From NCBI RefSeq assembly GCF_020733705.1, contig NZ_JAJFZM010000007.1, positions 1 to 64,000 on the forward strand: 64,000 nucleotides of DNA, given 5' to 3'. Source of the stretch: Nocardia australiensis. Lineage in GTDB: Bacteria; Actinomycetota; Actinomycetes; Mycobacteriales; Mycobacteriaceae. Shown piece by piece: positions 7,785 to 16,486 of this stretch. The position numbers and the translations under genes are program-made. The notes beneath the pieces are model-generated. The model was not told the DNA's origin, made no database searches, and saw only the letters and a program-made list of their open reading frames with translations. How positions within the stretch are numbered: the stretch's first letter is position 1; each line of letters opens with the position of its first letter.

Positions 7785-8980
7785 TCAGTGCTTGAACCGG
7801 TCCAGCGCTGGCGTGAAATCGTCTACCTGACTGGGCTTGTCGATGTAATGCTTCCGAGCAACATCACCACCATCTGCATGGCCCAGCTGGCTTGCTGCCT
7901 GCGCGGGTCCGTACTCCTCGGCGATGAGAGTGGCAACGGTCTTTCGGAACGTCTTGCCCGTGATCCACGCGAACGTGGTTCCACGCGCCTGCCGCCAGGT
8001 TCGCCGGAAGTTGTGTGGCTCACGAACCCCACCTTTGCGATCGGGGAACACCAGATCGAGTTCATTGGTAGTCGCCTCGAGCTTGACCCGTCGGAGGGTA
8101 TCGACCACGAACTGCGGCAACAGCACTGTGCGATACCCGGCGTCGGTTTTGGTCCAGTCCTGGCGATGCAATCCCTTGGTGCTGTTGCGAATCACGGTGC
8201 CGCAGATGGTGAGCAGGGGAACTGGCGCGGCAAGGTCGAGGTCACACCAACGGATCGCCAGAACCTCGCCGGGGCGCGCTCCCGTACCGAGCGCCACATC
8301 GGCGATATCCAGAACAGTGCGACTACGCCGAGGGCCACTTGTGTATGCTCGATTTCCTTGCCGGACAACCAGACTTCGAGCTGTTCGCGCAGCGCGGTCA
8401 GAGTCTCGAGGTCGGCGACTCGCGGCTTGCTTCGCTTCCTGCGGATATTGGCGACTTCCCGGACAGGGTTCTGGTCGAGCGCGTCGTGCCGTACTGCCAG
8501 CCCATCATGCCCTTGAGAATTACCGGTGGCGCCGCGCCTTCTCCTTGCCTACTTCGGACACGCGCTTGATGTGCTGATCAAGCCGTGAGGTGGCCATACC
8601 CGGATGCCGCCGAGGGCGGACTTGATTTTGATGGTGTCCTCGCGGGCGCGCCGGTCGGTCGACACGTTGATCTCGTCGCGGTAATGGTCGATGGTTTGCT
8701 GTGTCACCCCATCCTCGAAGGTGAGTTCTGCGAGCCACAGATCGGCCAGCGTCGACAGCTTCGTTTCCCGCGTGATCGCGCTGTCTCGGTGGCGACTTCG
8801 ACTTGCCAGCTTGTCTTTCAGGTCGGCCACGGCGCGAGCCTTCGTCGGCCCGAATGCCTGCACGGTCCGGGTCTCGCCGTCGTCGTCGCGGTAGCGGGTG
8901 GTCGTGCGCCAGCTCCCCTTCTTCTGTTGCTTGGTGCTGATGTTGCCGTATGTGCCTATGGCAAGCGGACCTCTGGGCAT
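7785..8980 (-). pseudogene. Phage-type tyrosine integrase, frameshifted
   Basis: The N-terminal arm-binding part (MPRGPLAIGTYGNISTKQQ, with RYRDDDGETRTVQAFGPTKA) is read from 8980, then continues in a second frame (LDQHIKRVSEVGKEKARRH), and the catalytic part (ALGTGARPGEVLAIRWCDLD; NFRRTWRQARGTTFAW; KTFRKTVATL; QLGHADGGD; KHYIDKP) in a third, ending at 7785. Arg, Lys, Arg, His and the Tyr nucleophile are recognisable, but a Lys seems to stand where HxxR normally has His. Two or more frameshifts make it inactive. It sits next to the tRNA-Arg fragment, so it is the natural enzyme for that site. Confidence 0.8.
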
Positions 8981-9263
8981 TGGTTAGCCTCTCGTTCTCG
9001 CGGACCGCGTACGTGACGCGATCAGGGTGGTAGTCCACAACGTCGTCGTCCGCGTGCTCACGAGTGTTGTGGTAGATCTCAACGCATATTTGATCCTGAT
9101 GGTCGCCTTGTTGGCTCGGAACTAAGTTGAGGATTCAACTTCTGGTCGGTTCCTATACATCGGCTGCTCGATCCATCCCCTCTGCTTGTAGCGACTTCTT
9201 GGCCAGCCAGAGATCGGCCGGTCGGACAGTTTGGTACCCGGATTGATCGGCTCGCCACGGGCG

Positions 9264-9440
9264 TCAGGGCATCGCGACAGTTGCCCACGCCTTAGCCCTT
9301 GGTAGGTCCGTAGTGTTCGCTGTTCGGGTGATTCCGTCGTGGTCGCGGAAGTGTGTGACAGCGCGCCAGTTGCCGTTCGGCTGCTTCTTGGTGGTGCTCC
9401 GGCCGCGGGTGCCGATCGAAAGCGATTGTCTGGACAGGCT
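9264..9440 (-). pseudogene. Second integrase scrap (N-terminal arm domain)
   Basis: Reading leftward gives SLSRQSLSIGTRGRSTTKKQ and then WRAVTHFRDHDGITRTANTT, which lines up with the first 60 residues of the integrase starting at 8980 (PLAIGTYGNISTKQQ, WRTTTRYRDDDGETRTV). It stops at a TGA after about 58 residues. It shows that a second, related element once integrated here. Confidence 0.65.
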
Positions 9441-9647
9441 TGTCCCTCCTCGGGTGAGTGGTCGTCAGGCAGGCCGCTGCGTCGATCGGCACCGTCACCG
9501 GGCGGGGCTTGCGAGGAACGTTGCGGCATCGAGTGTGAGATCGCCGTGTCCGGATGTGGTTCAACCACTGGACAACTGGCATTTCTCAACGTGGTCAGCA
9601 AGCCCTCGAGATCGCTGAATATTCGCTGAAGGCCCTGATTTCAGCGC

Positions 9648-9962
9648 TCAGTGGTCCCGGCGGCGGTCTTTCCTTGTTGGTAGTCGACGTTGCGAGCGTC
9701 GGGTGCGATCCGTCGGCTCAGACGTATTGGGCCGTCTGCTCTTGTCGAATTGGTCTTGCTCCCATGCGAGTAGATCACTCAACCGATAGCGGCGTTGCCG
9801 CCCTATTCGTGCGTATCGGGGGCCTCGCCCAGCAGAGGCCCACACCGCGAGCGTCTTCGCGGGAATCTTGAGGCGTGCGGCCAATTCGTCTGTGCTGAGC
9901 CACACGTCGTCGCTGTTCAAGCCAACCCCCGTAGGGAGGATGTGCGTCCGCGGCGAAGCCAA
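9648..9962 (-). CDS. Excisionase-like helix-turn-helix protein
   Basis: A 104-residue protein with one MerR/AlpA-type winged helix: WLSTDELAARLKIPAKTLAV, then WASAGRGPRYARIGRQRRYR, a layout shared by excisionases and plasmid or phage HTH_17 proteins. It precedes the integrase fragments in the same orientation, the usual xis-int order of actinobacterial integrative elements, so a role as excisionase/directionality factor is likely. The tail is strongly basic (RTRRSQRRLPTRKDRRR). The start is a TTG at 9962; a GTG at the VWLST segment is an alternative. Confidence 0.65.
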   Translation of the reverse strand: MASPRTHILPTGVGLNSDDVWLSTDELAARLKIPAKTLAVWASAGRGPRYARIGRQRRYRLSDLLAWEQDQFDKSRRPNTSEPTDRTRRSQRRLPTRKDRRRDH

Positions 9963-10473
9963 GGGGGTGGGTCGTTGAACCGGCTGAGTTCGGTGTTAGT
10001 CGACGTGCGCATGAGCAGGAGGCGGCAGCGTACGTGAGTGGCCGGTGCTGAGGTCGCTTGCGACCGGCGGATGCGGTATGGATGGTGAATGGGAGTCCGG
10101 CTCAACGGAACCCCTCCTTCTCAAGTGTCATCGTCCGCGCAAGAACGCGGTGGGTGACCAGATGCCTGAGAAGCTATTCCTTTGATACCGCAACCGATCG
10201 TTTTGCGCAATGGCCGATCTGGCTTCTGGGTCTACCTGGGTGTGTCGCAGGTTCGTGCCCTCGGCAGGACACGCAAAATATGGGCAACCGGAAAACGCCT
10301 GGTCATTGTCGAGATGTATATGGTCTGGGCATTGCAGATCACGCTGTGTCCATCGGCAACCCTCTGGCGAGGGCAAATCCAGTTGGTAGATGAGGGGTCG
10401 GCCATCAATTCGTTACTATGCATTTAGTTGGGTAATGGCCAACTATTTGCATACTCTTCGGGAGGTGGTGTTG
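9963..10473. other. 510-base gene-free stretch
   Basis: No reading frame here has a family signature. It holds one copy of the hairpin repeat described separately (10245-10306) and, at its end, the promoter and GGAGGT ribosome site of the AbiEi gene. Confidence 0.5.
10245..10306 (+). repeat. Interspersed hairpin repeat, type A (copy 1)
   Basis: It contains GTGCCCTCGGCAGGACAC followed by a stretch reading GCAAAATATGGGCAACC and then GGAAAACGCCTGGTC. Near-identical copies lie at 12251-12310 and 39491-39560. The core can fold as a short stem with a CGGC loop. Copies 1 and 2 are in the same orientation and bracket the AbiE genes. Confidence 0.75.
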
Positions 10474-11130
10474 ATGGCTGAACATCGCAGCACCGTGCTG
10501 CCCAGCGAACTCTGGCGGGCACCGCTTCGAACCCTGCGGCCGCAGGACTTGGCCGGTATCTACGCCCAACCACGGCCCGAGATCGCGCGGCTGGTCGATA
10601 GGGGCGTGCTACACCGCGTTGCTCATGGCTACTACATCATCGTCCCGCCGGACTATGTAGGTCGCACCTGGTTGCCCGGCCTCGAGGCAGCCGCCGCAGG
10701 TATTGCATCATCCATTTACGGCCCGGATCACACCATTGTCATGGGAATCAGCGCGGCCCGCATGCTGGGAGCCGTGCCTCGTGCGCTGGCTACCGCAGTT
10801 GTCGCGGTTCCGGGCCAGCACCGGCCGATCGCACTGACCGACCGCTCGGCGCAAGTCCTGTTCGTCCGCCGCGATACCGAAGCACTCGACGCGGAGCGTG
10901 TCGAAACGCCGCTGGGCCCGGTGCTGGTCACGACGCCGGAGCAGACCGTGCTCGATCTTGCCCGGCGCCCGGAGCTGGGCAACGCCGAGGCAGAGGTTCG
11001 TCCAGCGATCGAGACGCTCTACCGTCGAAGTGATGCGGCGCGACTTACACAGCTCGCTACGGTCCAGCGACGGGTTGCGGCGCTTCGACGTGCGGAAACT
11101 TGGGTGGGATATGAGCATCGACGAACGTGA
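10474..11130 (+). CDS. abiEi: Type IV TA antitoxin, AbiEi family
   Basis: A 218-residue protein starting MAEHRSTVLP, with GGAGGT 8 bases upstream. The N-terminal winged helix (LRPQDLAGIYAQPRPEIARL, then LVDRGVLHRVAHGYYIIVP) and the C-terminal fold with TPEQTVLDLARRPELGNAEAEV are typical of AbiEi antitoxins. AbiEi represses its own promoter and neutralises AbiEii without a stable protein complex. The toxin begins 20 bases before this gene ends, so the two are translationally coupled. The module is intact and flanked by two direct repeats, which suggests recent capture. Confidence 0.85.
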   Translation: MAEHRSTVLPSELWRAPLRTLRPQDLAGIYAQPRPEIARLVDRGVLHRVAHGYYIIVPPDYVGRTWLPGLEAAAAGIASSIYGPDHTIVMGISAARMLGAVPRALATAVVAVPGQHRPIALTDRSAQVLFVRRDTEALDAERVETPLGPVLVTTPEQTVLDLARRPELGNAEAEVRPAIETLYRRSDAARLTQLATVQRRVAALRRAETWVGYEHRRT

Positions 11131-11860
11131 CAGTGTCGCAGATCACTTCGGAGCTTCCCCGGAGCAGATCGAGCGTGACCATCTGATCTCCCATCTGCTA
11201 GCCGCAATCAGCCGCGGGTTCGGCGACCGACTGCATTTCATCGGTGGAACTGCTCTTGCCCGTACACATCTGGCGAGCGGAAGGCTCAGCGAAGACATCG
11301 ATCTGGTGGCATTGGGCAACCGGACGGTACTGGCAGCCGAGCTCGACGCCGCTTTGCCGCGATCGGTCGCCCGGAGCTACGGTCGGCTCGAATGGGTACC
11401 GTCGTTGAGCAATGTCTCGGATACCGGCGCCGCGCATCTTCGCTCCGCATCCGGTGTGTCTGTCAAGATCCAATTGCTGTCGGCACGTGGCAGACCGATG
11501 TGGCCGACTGAACTCCGCGAGCTCGAGCAGCGGTACAGCGATGTGCCACCGGCCGAACTTCTCGTGCCCACATTGCCGGCCTTCGTTGCAGGGAAGACCG
11601 CAACATGGCACGACCGGCGCGCATCACGCGACCTGTGGGATCTCTGGGCGCTGAACGACATCGGCGCGATCGACGGTACTGCGGGAGCGTTGTACCGGAG
11701 GTACGGCCCGACCAACCGGCTCCCCAACCCGCAATTGTTCGATCGTGCACCGGACGAGGACGACTGGAACGCACAATTGGCCGGGCAGACCCGACTGGTG
11801 ATCAGCGCCGATACCGCGCTGTCCGTGGTTAGAGATGCCTGGGCACGCGTGACGGAGTGA
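11111..11860 (+). CDS. abiEii: Type IV TA toxin, AbiEii nucleotidyltransferase
   Basis: A 249-residue nucleotidyltransferase of the AbiEii/AbiGii family. The core motif FIGGTALARTHLASGR, followed by LSEDIDLVALG, carries the GG/S and DxD residues that bind nucleotide and metal. Later segments GVSVKIQLLSARG and FVAGKTATWHDRRASRDLWD (conserved K and RDLxD) complete the family pattern. Such toxins modify tRNA or other RNA by adding nucleotides and can give phage resistance by abortive infection. All motifs are present, so it should be active. The start ATG lies inside the antitoxin gene. Confidence 0.87.
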   Translation: MSIDERDSVADHFGASPEQIERDHLISHLLAAISRGFGDRLHFIGGTALARTHLASGRLSEDIDLVALGNRTVLAAELDAALPRSVARSYGRLEWVPSLSNVSDTGAAHLRSASGVSVKIQLLSARGRPMWPTELRELEQRYSDVPPAELLVPTLPAFVAGKTATWHDRRASRDLWDLWALNDIGAIDGTAGALYRRYGPTNRLPNPQLFDRAPDEDDWNAQLAGQTRLVISADTALSVVRDAWARVTE

Positions 11861-11889
11861 CTGTGAAGCGTCGGCCATGCGTCGAAAAT

Positions 11890-12060
11890 CTCTCGCGTGG
11901 CTGGGGACAAGCAGGCCAATCCCGCCGACTCGGTGATATCGGACTCGGACGTGCCGGTAAGTCAGGGCGCGGGTACGTCGGTGGTGCGGAAGGCGAACGC
12001 ATTGCTGCCGCGCAGACGAAGGCGGTTGCCCGCACTGCTGAGATGGCTACAGGATCGCGG
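11890..12060 (+). pseudogene. Degenerate relative of the small gene at 39053
   Basis: Across a frame change the sequence encodes MAGDKQANPADSVISDSDVP and then GYVGGAEGERIAAAQTKAVA. The second part matches RYVGGADGERFAAAQAKAIA in the small gene at 39053-39346. Both copies are followed within 200 bases by a type A hairpin repeat, so gene and repeat seem to travel together. Confidence 0.5.
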
Positions 12061-12250
12061 TGATGTCGACCCGTGCACAGTGCCGACCCGGTTTCCGGGG
12101 TCTTGTGTTTGCTAGAGGTTCGTACGGGACAGTCGTTTGGACCTGAGCGTATCGGCGAAATCGCAGCTGAACGGTGACGTAGCGCCCTTGAAGAATCGAA
12201 CCTGCGACGACAAAAACCGGCCTGGCCTGCGGAAATGCGGTGGCAAGTCT

Positions 12251-12310
12251 GTGCCCTCGGCAGGACACGCAAAACATGGGCAACCGGAAAACGCCTGGTC
12301 GTTATGGGTA
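12251..12310 (+). repeat. Interspersed hairpin repeat, type A (copy 2)
   Basis: It shares GTGCCCTCGGCAGGACACGC, AAAACATGGGCAACCGG and AAAACGCCTGGTC with the copy at 10245, with only a few changes over about 50 bases and in the same orientation. The AbiE pair lies between the two. Confidence 0.75.
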
Positions 12311-12613
12311 CGTACCCAATCTGAGTATCGCGATACCCTACGCCAATTACGCAGCCGGGCGATCTAGAGCAGCGATTGTTCGGGCCGGGTGGGCATCACG
12401 TGGGCGCGGGGTTGCACCCTGGCACTGGCCCACGCGCAGCAAACCCGGCAGCTGATAGTAATCGTCGGGTAGCAGTCGATAACCCAAAAGCGAATCTCCC
12501 GCTGCCAGGTCCGCGCGAAGCGCGGCCGGGCTCGACTCCGCTCGAGGTGCATCGAATACGATGGCTGACACCCAAGAGCGCGAGAACGCTCTGGGGTGTC
12601 GGGGTGGGTTGGG

Positions 12614-13564
12614 TCAGGCCGAGATGCGTGCCGCGTTCGCGTCGCGGAACCGTTTGATGATCTCGTTCGCGGTCACCAGTACCACTCCGATCGCGACCGC
12701 GTTGTACAGCAGGTCGACATTGGAGCCACTCTTGATCGCGGTGAGGAACTCGTCGCTGAAGAACCGGTGCTGCGACAGGATCCACAGCGTCGGTACCGCG
12801 AACAGCAGCTGCGCGGCGGCGTGCCAGCAGGCCAGCGGCATCGTCCAGCGCCCCTTGGCGATGCGGGCGATCTCGGTCAGGATGATCGCGGCCAGACCCG
12901 CCACGATAGGCCACAGCCAGAAGGTCCACAGCGATTGGTCCAGGACGTGGACGCGGTCGCCGCCGTCGGGCACCCAGCTGAAGTTCAACAGCAGCGCCAC
13001 GATCAGGAAGGCGTTGTAGACGATCGTGGGAATGGCGTCGCCGAAGCCGTTGCGCTTCTCGAGGTTGCGGTCGGGCAGGTTGTTGACGGTCCAGGTCTTG
13101 GCGTCGGCTAACGTCCGGTCCCGATCGCGGGAGCGGTCGATCAGTGCGAAGATCACCGTCGGCCAGGCGATCATCTGGCCGCCGACGGTCAGTATCGAGC
13201 CGATTCCTGCCCCGATGGCCTTGCCGATGTCTTCGGTCTCGATCGCCGTGGTGACCACCAAGGCCGCGACCACGATCGGCAGCACGATGGTCAGCAGCAT
13301 CGTGATCAGCCGGATGTAGACGGGGTAGAGGTCGGGGCCGATCAGGGACAGTGGCCGGTCGGCGTATCGGGCCGCGAGCCGGATCGGATCGCCCATCTCG
13401 TTGATCACCTCGCGTTCGACGGCGTCGGGGTCGGCGCCCTCGCGGGCCTCGACGGTGTCGGCGATGGTGGCGCGCAGTTCGTCGGCGACGTCGGTGCGCT
13501 GGTCGGCCGGGATGCGGCGGACCACCTCGTGGACGTAGCGCTCGGTTAAAGACGGGGTACTCAT
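12614..13564 (-). CDS. HAAS-domain membrane protein (PadR partner)
   Basis: A 316-residue membrane protein. The first 75 residues form the helical HAAS signalling domain (LTERYVHEVVRRIPADQRTD, then EVINEMGDPIRLAARY), followed by about six hydrophobic helices (for example LITMLLTIVLPIVVAALVV and IVYNAFLIVALLLNF). HAAS proteins are nearly always encoded beside a PadR regulator and are thought to link membrane state to it; the signal is unknown. The ATGA overlap with padR (13561-13564) shows coupled translation. Start at 13564 (MSTPSLTE). Intact. Confidence 0.85.
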   Translation of the reverse strand: MSTPSLTERYVHEVVRRIPADQRTDVADELRATIADTVEAREGADPDAVEREVINEMGDPIRLAARYADRPLSLIGPDLYPVYIRLITMLLTIVLPIVVAALVVTTAIETEDIGKAIGAGIGSILTVGGQMIAWPTVIFALIDRSRDRDRTLADAKTWTVNNLPDRNLEKRNGFGDAIPTIVYNAFLIVALLLNFSWVPDGGDRVHVLDQSLWTFWLWPIVAGLAAIILTEIARIAKGRWTMPLACWHAAAQLLFAVPTLWILSQHRFFSDEFLTAIKSGSNVDLLYNAVAIGVVLVTANEIIKRFRDANAARISA

Positions 13565-13899
13565 GGTGTTTCCTTGGTCAGTTCGGACATCGACGTGACG
13601 AGGGCCTGCCATTCGCGCACCAGTCCGGCGCACACCGTTAGTCCTTCGGGGCTGGTCTTGTAGAACTTGCGTGGGCGGGATTCGTCGGTGTTCCACTCAC
13701 TTGCCAACAGGCCCTGCTTCTCCAGGCGCCGCAGCAGTGGGTACAGCGTGTTGCCGTCCACCGGGACCCCGGCATCGTTGAGGGTTTCCAGCAGCGCGTA
13801 GCCGTACTGCGGTTGCTTGAGCAGGGTCAGGCAGGCGACTACCACCGTGCCGCGGCGCAGTTCTTGCGCCTGGCTCCGTACCAGCTCGTCCGGCTCCAT
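13561..13899 (-). CDS. PadR-family transcriptional regulator
   Basis: A 112-residue PadR protein: LRRGTVVVACLTLLKQPQYG and YALLETLNDAGVPVDGNTLY form the winged helix, with PLLRRLEKQGLLASEW and RPRKFYKTSPEG completing the wing and dimer helix start. It should repress its own operon and be released by an unknown signal. An imperfect 23-base palindrome lies at 13909-13931, ten bases upstream of the start, as expected for an operator. The downstream HAAS gene overlaps it by four bases. Confidence 0.9.
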   Translation of the reverse strand: MEPDELVRSQAQELRRGTVVVACLTLLKQPQYGYALLETLNDAGVPVDGNTLYPLLRRLEKQGLLASEWNTDESRPRKFYKTSPEGLTVCAGLVREWQALVTSMSELTKETP

Positions 13900-13908
13900 G
13901 CACAACAC

Positions 13909-13931
13909 GATACTGTGTACTACACACTATC
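13909..13931. promoter_or_regulatory. PadR operator candidate
   Basis: A 23-base palindrome with TGTGTA and TACACA arms, symmetric at 20 of 23 positions (outer GATA/TATC, inner TGTGTA/TACACA). It lies just upstream of padR. PadR sites typically have ATGT-like arms with dyad symmetry, so autorepression is likely. Confidence 0.6.
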
Positions 13932-14046
13932 GTCAATCGAACATTATCGCGTCCCGTACAGTCGAAGTTCCGGACGGGGAGGTCAGGGTGATGCTGGACA
14001 CGGCCGAGCTGACCCCACCGCCCGGGCCTCACTGGCCGACGGCGAG

Positions 14047-15411
14047 GTGCGCCGTTTCGGCGATCTGTTCAACCTCGTCCACGACCCGGCGTTTCTGATG
14101 CATGCGTGGGAACGCGTGTCCGGCAACACCGGAGCAAGGACGGCGGGTATCGACAGGGTCACTGTGGCCCAGATCGAGACCCGGATCGGGGTACATGCGT
14201 TCCTGGAAGGCATCCGGAACTCGTTGAAGTCCGGCGGGTTCTCACCGGTCGCAGTGCGGCAGGTGATGATTCCCAAGGCAAGCGGCAAGCTGCGCAAGCT
14301 CGGGATTCCGACTGTTGCCGACCGGGTCGTGCAGGCCAGTCTGAAAGCGGTGCTCGAGCCGATATTCGAGACGGACTTTCTGCCGTGCTCGTATGGGTTC
14401 CGTCCGAACCGGCGGGCACATGACGCGATTTCCGAGATCCATTTTCTCGCATCCCGCCCAAGGGAGTACCACTGGGTGTTGGAGGCGGACATCAAGGCGT
14501 GCTTCGATGAGATCGATCAATCTGCCCTGATGAGTCGCGTGCGGGGCCGGGTCAAGGACAAGCGGGTGTGCGCGTTGGTGACGGCGTTCCTGAAATCCGG
14601 GGTCATGACGACCTTCGGAGAAACGGAAGACACCTGGACTGGGGTGCCCCAAGGCGGGATCCTCTCCCCGCTGCTGGCGAACATCGTCCTCTCCGCGCTG
14701 GATGAGCACTTCGACCAGCAATGGCAGACGGTAATGGGCACCGACAAGCGGCGGGCCACACGCAAGCGAAAGGGTCTGGGCAACTGGAGGATTGTCCGCT
14801 TCGCGGACGATTTCGTCCTGATGGTGGCGGGCGACCGACGCCATGCCGAGGCGCTGCGTGAGGAGGTGGCAGGCGTGCTGGCCCCGTTGGGGCTTCACAT
14901 GGCACCGGAGAAGACCCGCGTCGTTCATGTCGACGAGGGCTTCGACTTCCTCGGCCACAATATCCGCAGGCAGCGGAAACGAGGGACGCAGAAGCATTAC
15001 ATCTATACCCGGCCGTCCAAGAAGGCGATCGAGTCGATCAAGGACAAGGTTCGGGAGAAAGTGAACAGGTCGACCCTGCATCTCACCCTGGACGAACTGG
15101 TCAATGGTTTGAACAGGATGCTGCGGGGCTGGGCGAACTACTTCAGGTATGGAGTGTCCAAGCAGGTATTCCACGCGATCGACCACCTAACGTGGCACCG
15201 CATCGCAAAGTGGCTGCACCACAAGCACTCCCGGCTCAAATGGAGCGAACTTCGCCGCCGGTTCTGCCGACCGGGTACCTGGATCATCGCCCACAACGGG
15301 GCCGTATTCACTGGCGCATCCAGCGTCAAGGTGATCCGTTACCGCTACCGCGGCAACACCATTCCGACCCCATGGACCCCGAAACCGGCAGTCACCACTA
15401 TCGGTGCCTGA
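14047..15411 (+). CDS. ltrA: Group II intron reverse transcriptase/maturase (intron 1)
   Basis: About 454 residues from the first in-frame GTG with good alignment (VRRFGDLFNLVHDPAFLMHA). Reverse-transcriptase blocks are in order: TAGIDRVTV, GKLRKLGIPTVADRVVQASL, FLPCSYGFRPNRRAHDAI, LEADIKACFDEID, GVPQGGILSPLLANIVLS, VRFADDFVLMV (the catalytic FADD) and FDFLGHNIRR; a maturase thumb follows (NRMLRGWANYFRYGVSKQV). No HNH endonuclease is seen. An ATG at 13991 with a plausible leader is in another frame, so the extreme N-terminus is either frameshifted or lost. The usual 500-600 base ribozyme 5' part is absent upstream, so the intron is 5'-truncated. Confidence 0.8.
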   Translation: MRRFGDLFNLVHDPAFLMHAWERVSGNTGARTAGIDRVTVAQIETRIGVHAFLEGIRNSLKSGGFSPVAVRQVMIPKASGKLRKLGIPTVADRVVQASLKAVLEPIFETDFLPCSYGFRPNRRAHDAISEIHFLASRPREYHWVLEADIKACFDEIDQSALMSRVRGRVKDKRVCALVTAFLKSGVMTTFGETEDTWTGVPQGGILSPLLANIVLSALDEHFDQQWQTVMGTDKRRATRKRKGLGNWRIVRFADDFVLMVAGDRRHAEALREEVAGVLAPLGLHMAPEKTRVVHVDEGFDFLGHNIRRQRKRGTQKHYIYTRPSKKAIESIKDKVREKVNRSTLHLTLDELVNGLNRMLRGWANYFRYGVSKQVFHAIDHLTWHRIAKWLHHKHSRLKWSELRRRFCRPGTWIIAHNGAVFTGASSVKVIRYRYRGNTIPTPWTPKPAVTTIGA

Positions 15412-15424
15412 CCAGCGGGAAAGG

Positions 15425-15515
15425 CGCGTGGAGCGCCCGTTGCGCGGAGACACGCACGGCGGGTGCGGCGGGCGGGCCGGGGAAACGGGCTGGTTGCAAA
15501 GCCAGTACCGCGCCC
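15425..15515 (+). ncRNA. Group II intron 1, domain V-VI candidate
   Basis: Just after the RT stop the strand can fold as a domain-V-like hairpin (GGAGCGCCCGTTGCGC, loop GAGA, then CACGCACGGCGGGTGC) followed by a second hairpin with a GGGGAAAC-type loop. The position relative to the maturase gene is right. The exact 3' splice site cannot be fixed by eye. Confidence 0.5.
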
Positions 15516-15524
15516 CGGTCCGAC

Positions 15525-15960
15525 CCAACCATCCTGCGCCTGGCCGACGACGAACCATACCGGCGGGAAGCCAAGGCTCAGGCCAACCTGCAGGAAGGAC
15601 GCCACGACCTCGCCCGGCGAATCTTCCACGGCCGCAAGGGCGAACTCACCCGCGCCTACCTCGACGGCATGGAAGACCAACTCTCCGCACTCGGCCTGGT
15701 CCTCAACTGTGTTGTGCTGTGGAACACCGTCTACATGAACCGGGCCTTGCAGCAGCTGCGCGCCCAGCAGTACACGGTGCTCGACGAGGACGCGGGCCGG
15801 CTCTCACCGTTCGTACGCGAACATATCGGCCTGGACGGGCACTACGCGTTCCACCTGCCCGACCTCGGCGGCACTCACCGGCCGCTGCGCAACCCCGACG
15901 CTGCCGACGACGAAAAGGCGGCGAAACTGGTGATCGCGCGAACAACAACGAAGTTGCCTC
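15525..15960 (+). pseudogene. Tn3-family transposase, C-terminal remnant
   Basis: About 140 residues of the DDE_Tnp_Tn3 C-terminus: EAKAQANLQEGRHDLARRIF, then GRKGELTRAYLDGMEDQLSA, LGLVLNCVVLWNTVYMNRAL and DAGRLSPFVREHIGLDGHY, ending with the LPDLGGTHRPLRNP tail. The catalytic Glu region is present but the first 800 or so residues of the transposase are missing. It directly follows the 3' end of the truncated group II intron, so the intron may have inserted into this transposase before decay. Confidence 0.8.
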
Positions 15961-15998
15961 GACCAGCGGTGATGGCGGGTGTCATAAGCGGCGCGATG

Positions 15999-16460
15999 CT
16001 ACTGGGGGTGGTGAGGGCCGAGGGAAACGGTGGCAACACAGTCCGCAAGGTCGTTGCGCAGCCGACATTGTTCTTCTGCGGACAGCGGGGAGAACATTTG
16101 CCGTTCTACGGCCCGCACGGCCACGCTGGCGGCGTGCAGCTTTTCCTGCCCGGAGCTTGTCAGCTGGGTGGGCAGCACCCGGCCGTGAGGGGCCTGCTCG
16201 GGTCGAGCGACCAGGCCGCGGTCCTGTAACCCGCGCAGGACGAGGTTCATCGATTGGCGAGTGACGAACGCGCCACGGGCGAGTTCGGAGTTGGATACCC
16301 CGGGGTACTGTCCGAGCAGTTCGAGGCAGGAATATTGCGACACGGTCAGTTCCAGTGGACGTAGCACCGCGTCCATCGCGGAGTGCAGCGCGGCCTGGGC
16401 CTGTTTGAGGACGTAGCCCACCGACTGCTCCAGTTCGCCCACCGTCTCCTCTTGACTCAT
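15999..16460 (-). CDS. MarR-family transcriptional regulator
   Basis: A 153-residue MarR protein: helical dimer arm (VGYVLKQAQAALHSAMDAVL), winged helix ELTVSQYSCLELLGQYPGVS, NSELARGAFVTRQSMNLVLR and wing GLVARPEQAPHGRVLPTQL, then a C-terminal helix. It is divergent from the PPOX gene at 16581. Two TGTCA-N6-TGACA palindromes lie in the gap, one touching its start codon, which argues for control of both genes. Intact; ligand unknown. Confidence 0.9.
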   Translation of the reverse strand: MSQEETVGELEQSVGYVLKQAQAALHSAMDAVLRPLELTVSQYSCLELLGQYPGVSNSELARGAFVTRQSMNLVLRGLQDRGLVARPEQAPHGRVLPTQLTSSGQEKLHAASVAVRAVERQMFSPLSAEEQCRLRNDLADCVATVSLGPHHPQ

Positions 16461-16475
16461 GTCAGTATATTGACA
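16460..16475. promoter_or_regulatory. MarR operator candidate 1
   Basis: TGTCAGTATATTGACA, an inverted repeat of TGTCA with a 6-base centre. Its first base is also the first base of the MarR start codon, so binding would block its own translation start and promoter region. A sister site starts 27 bases away. Confidence 0.7.
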
Positions 16476-16486
16476 CAGACTCGGAA

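Larger units (their letters stand above)
11861..12613. other. 750-base stretch without an intact gene
   Basis: It contains a degenerate copy of a small gene (see 11890-12060) and the second type A hairpin repeat (12251-12310). Nothing else with coding character is seen; the reading frames on both strands are short and lack motifs. Confidence 0.5.
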
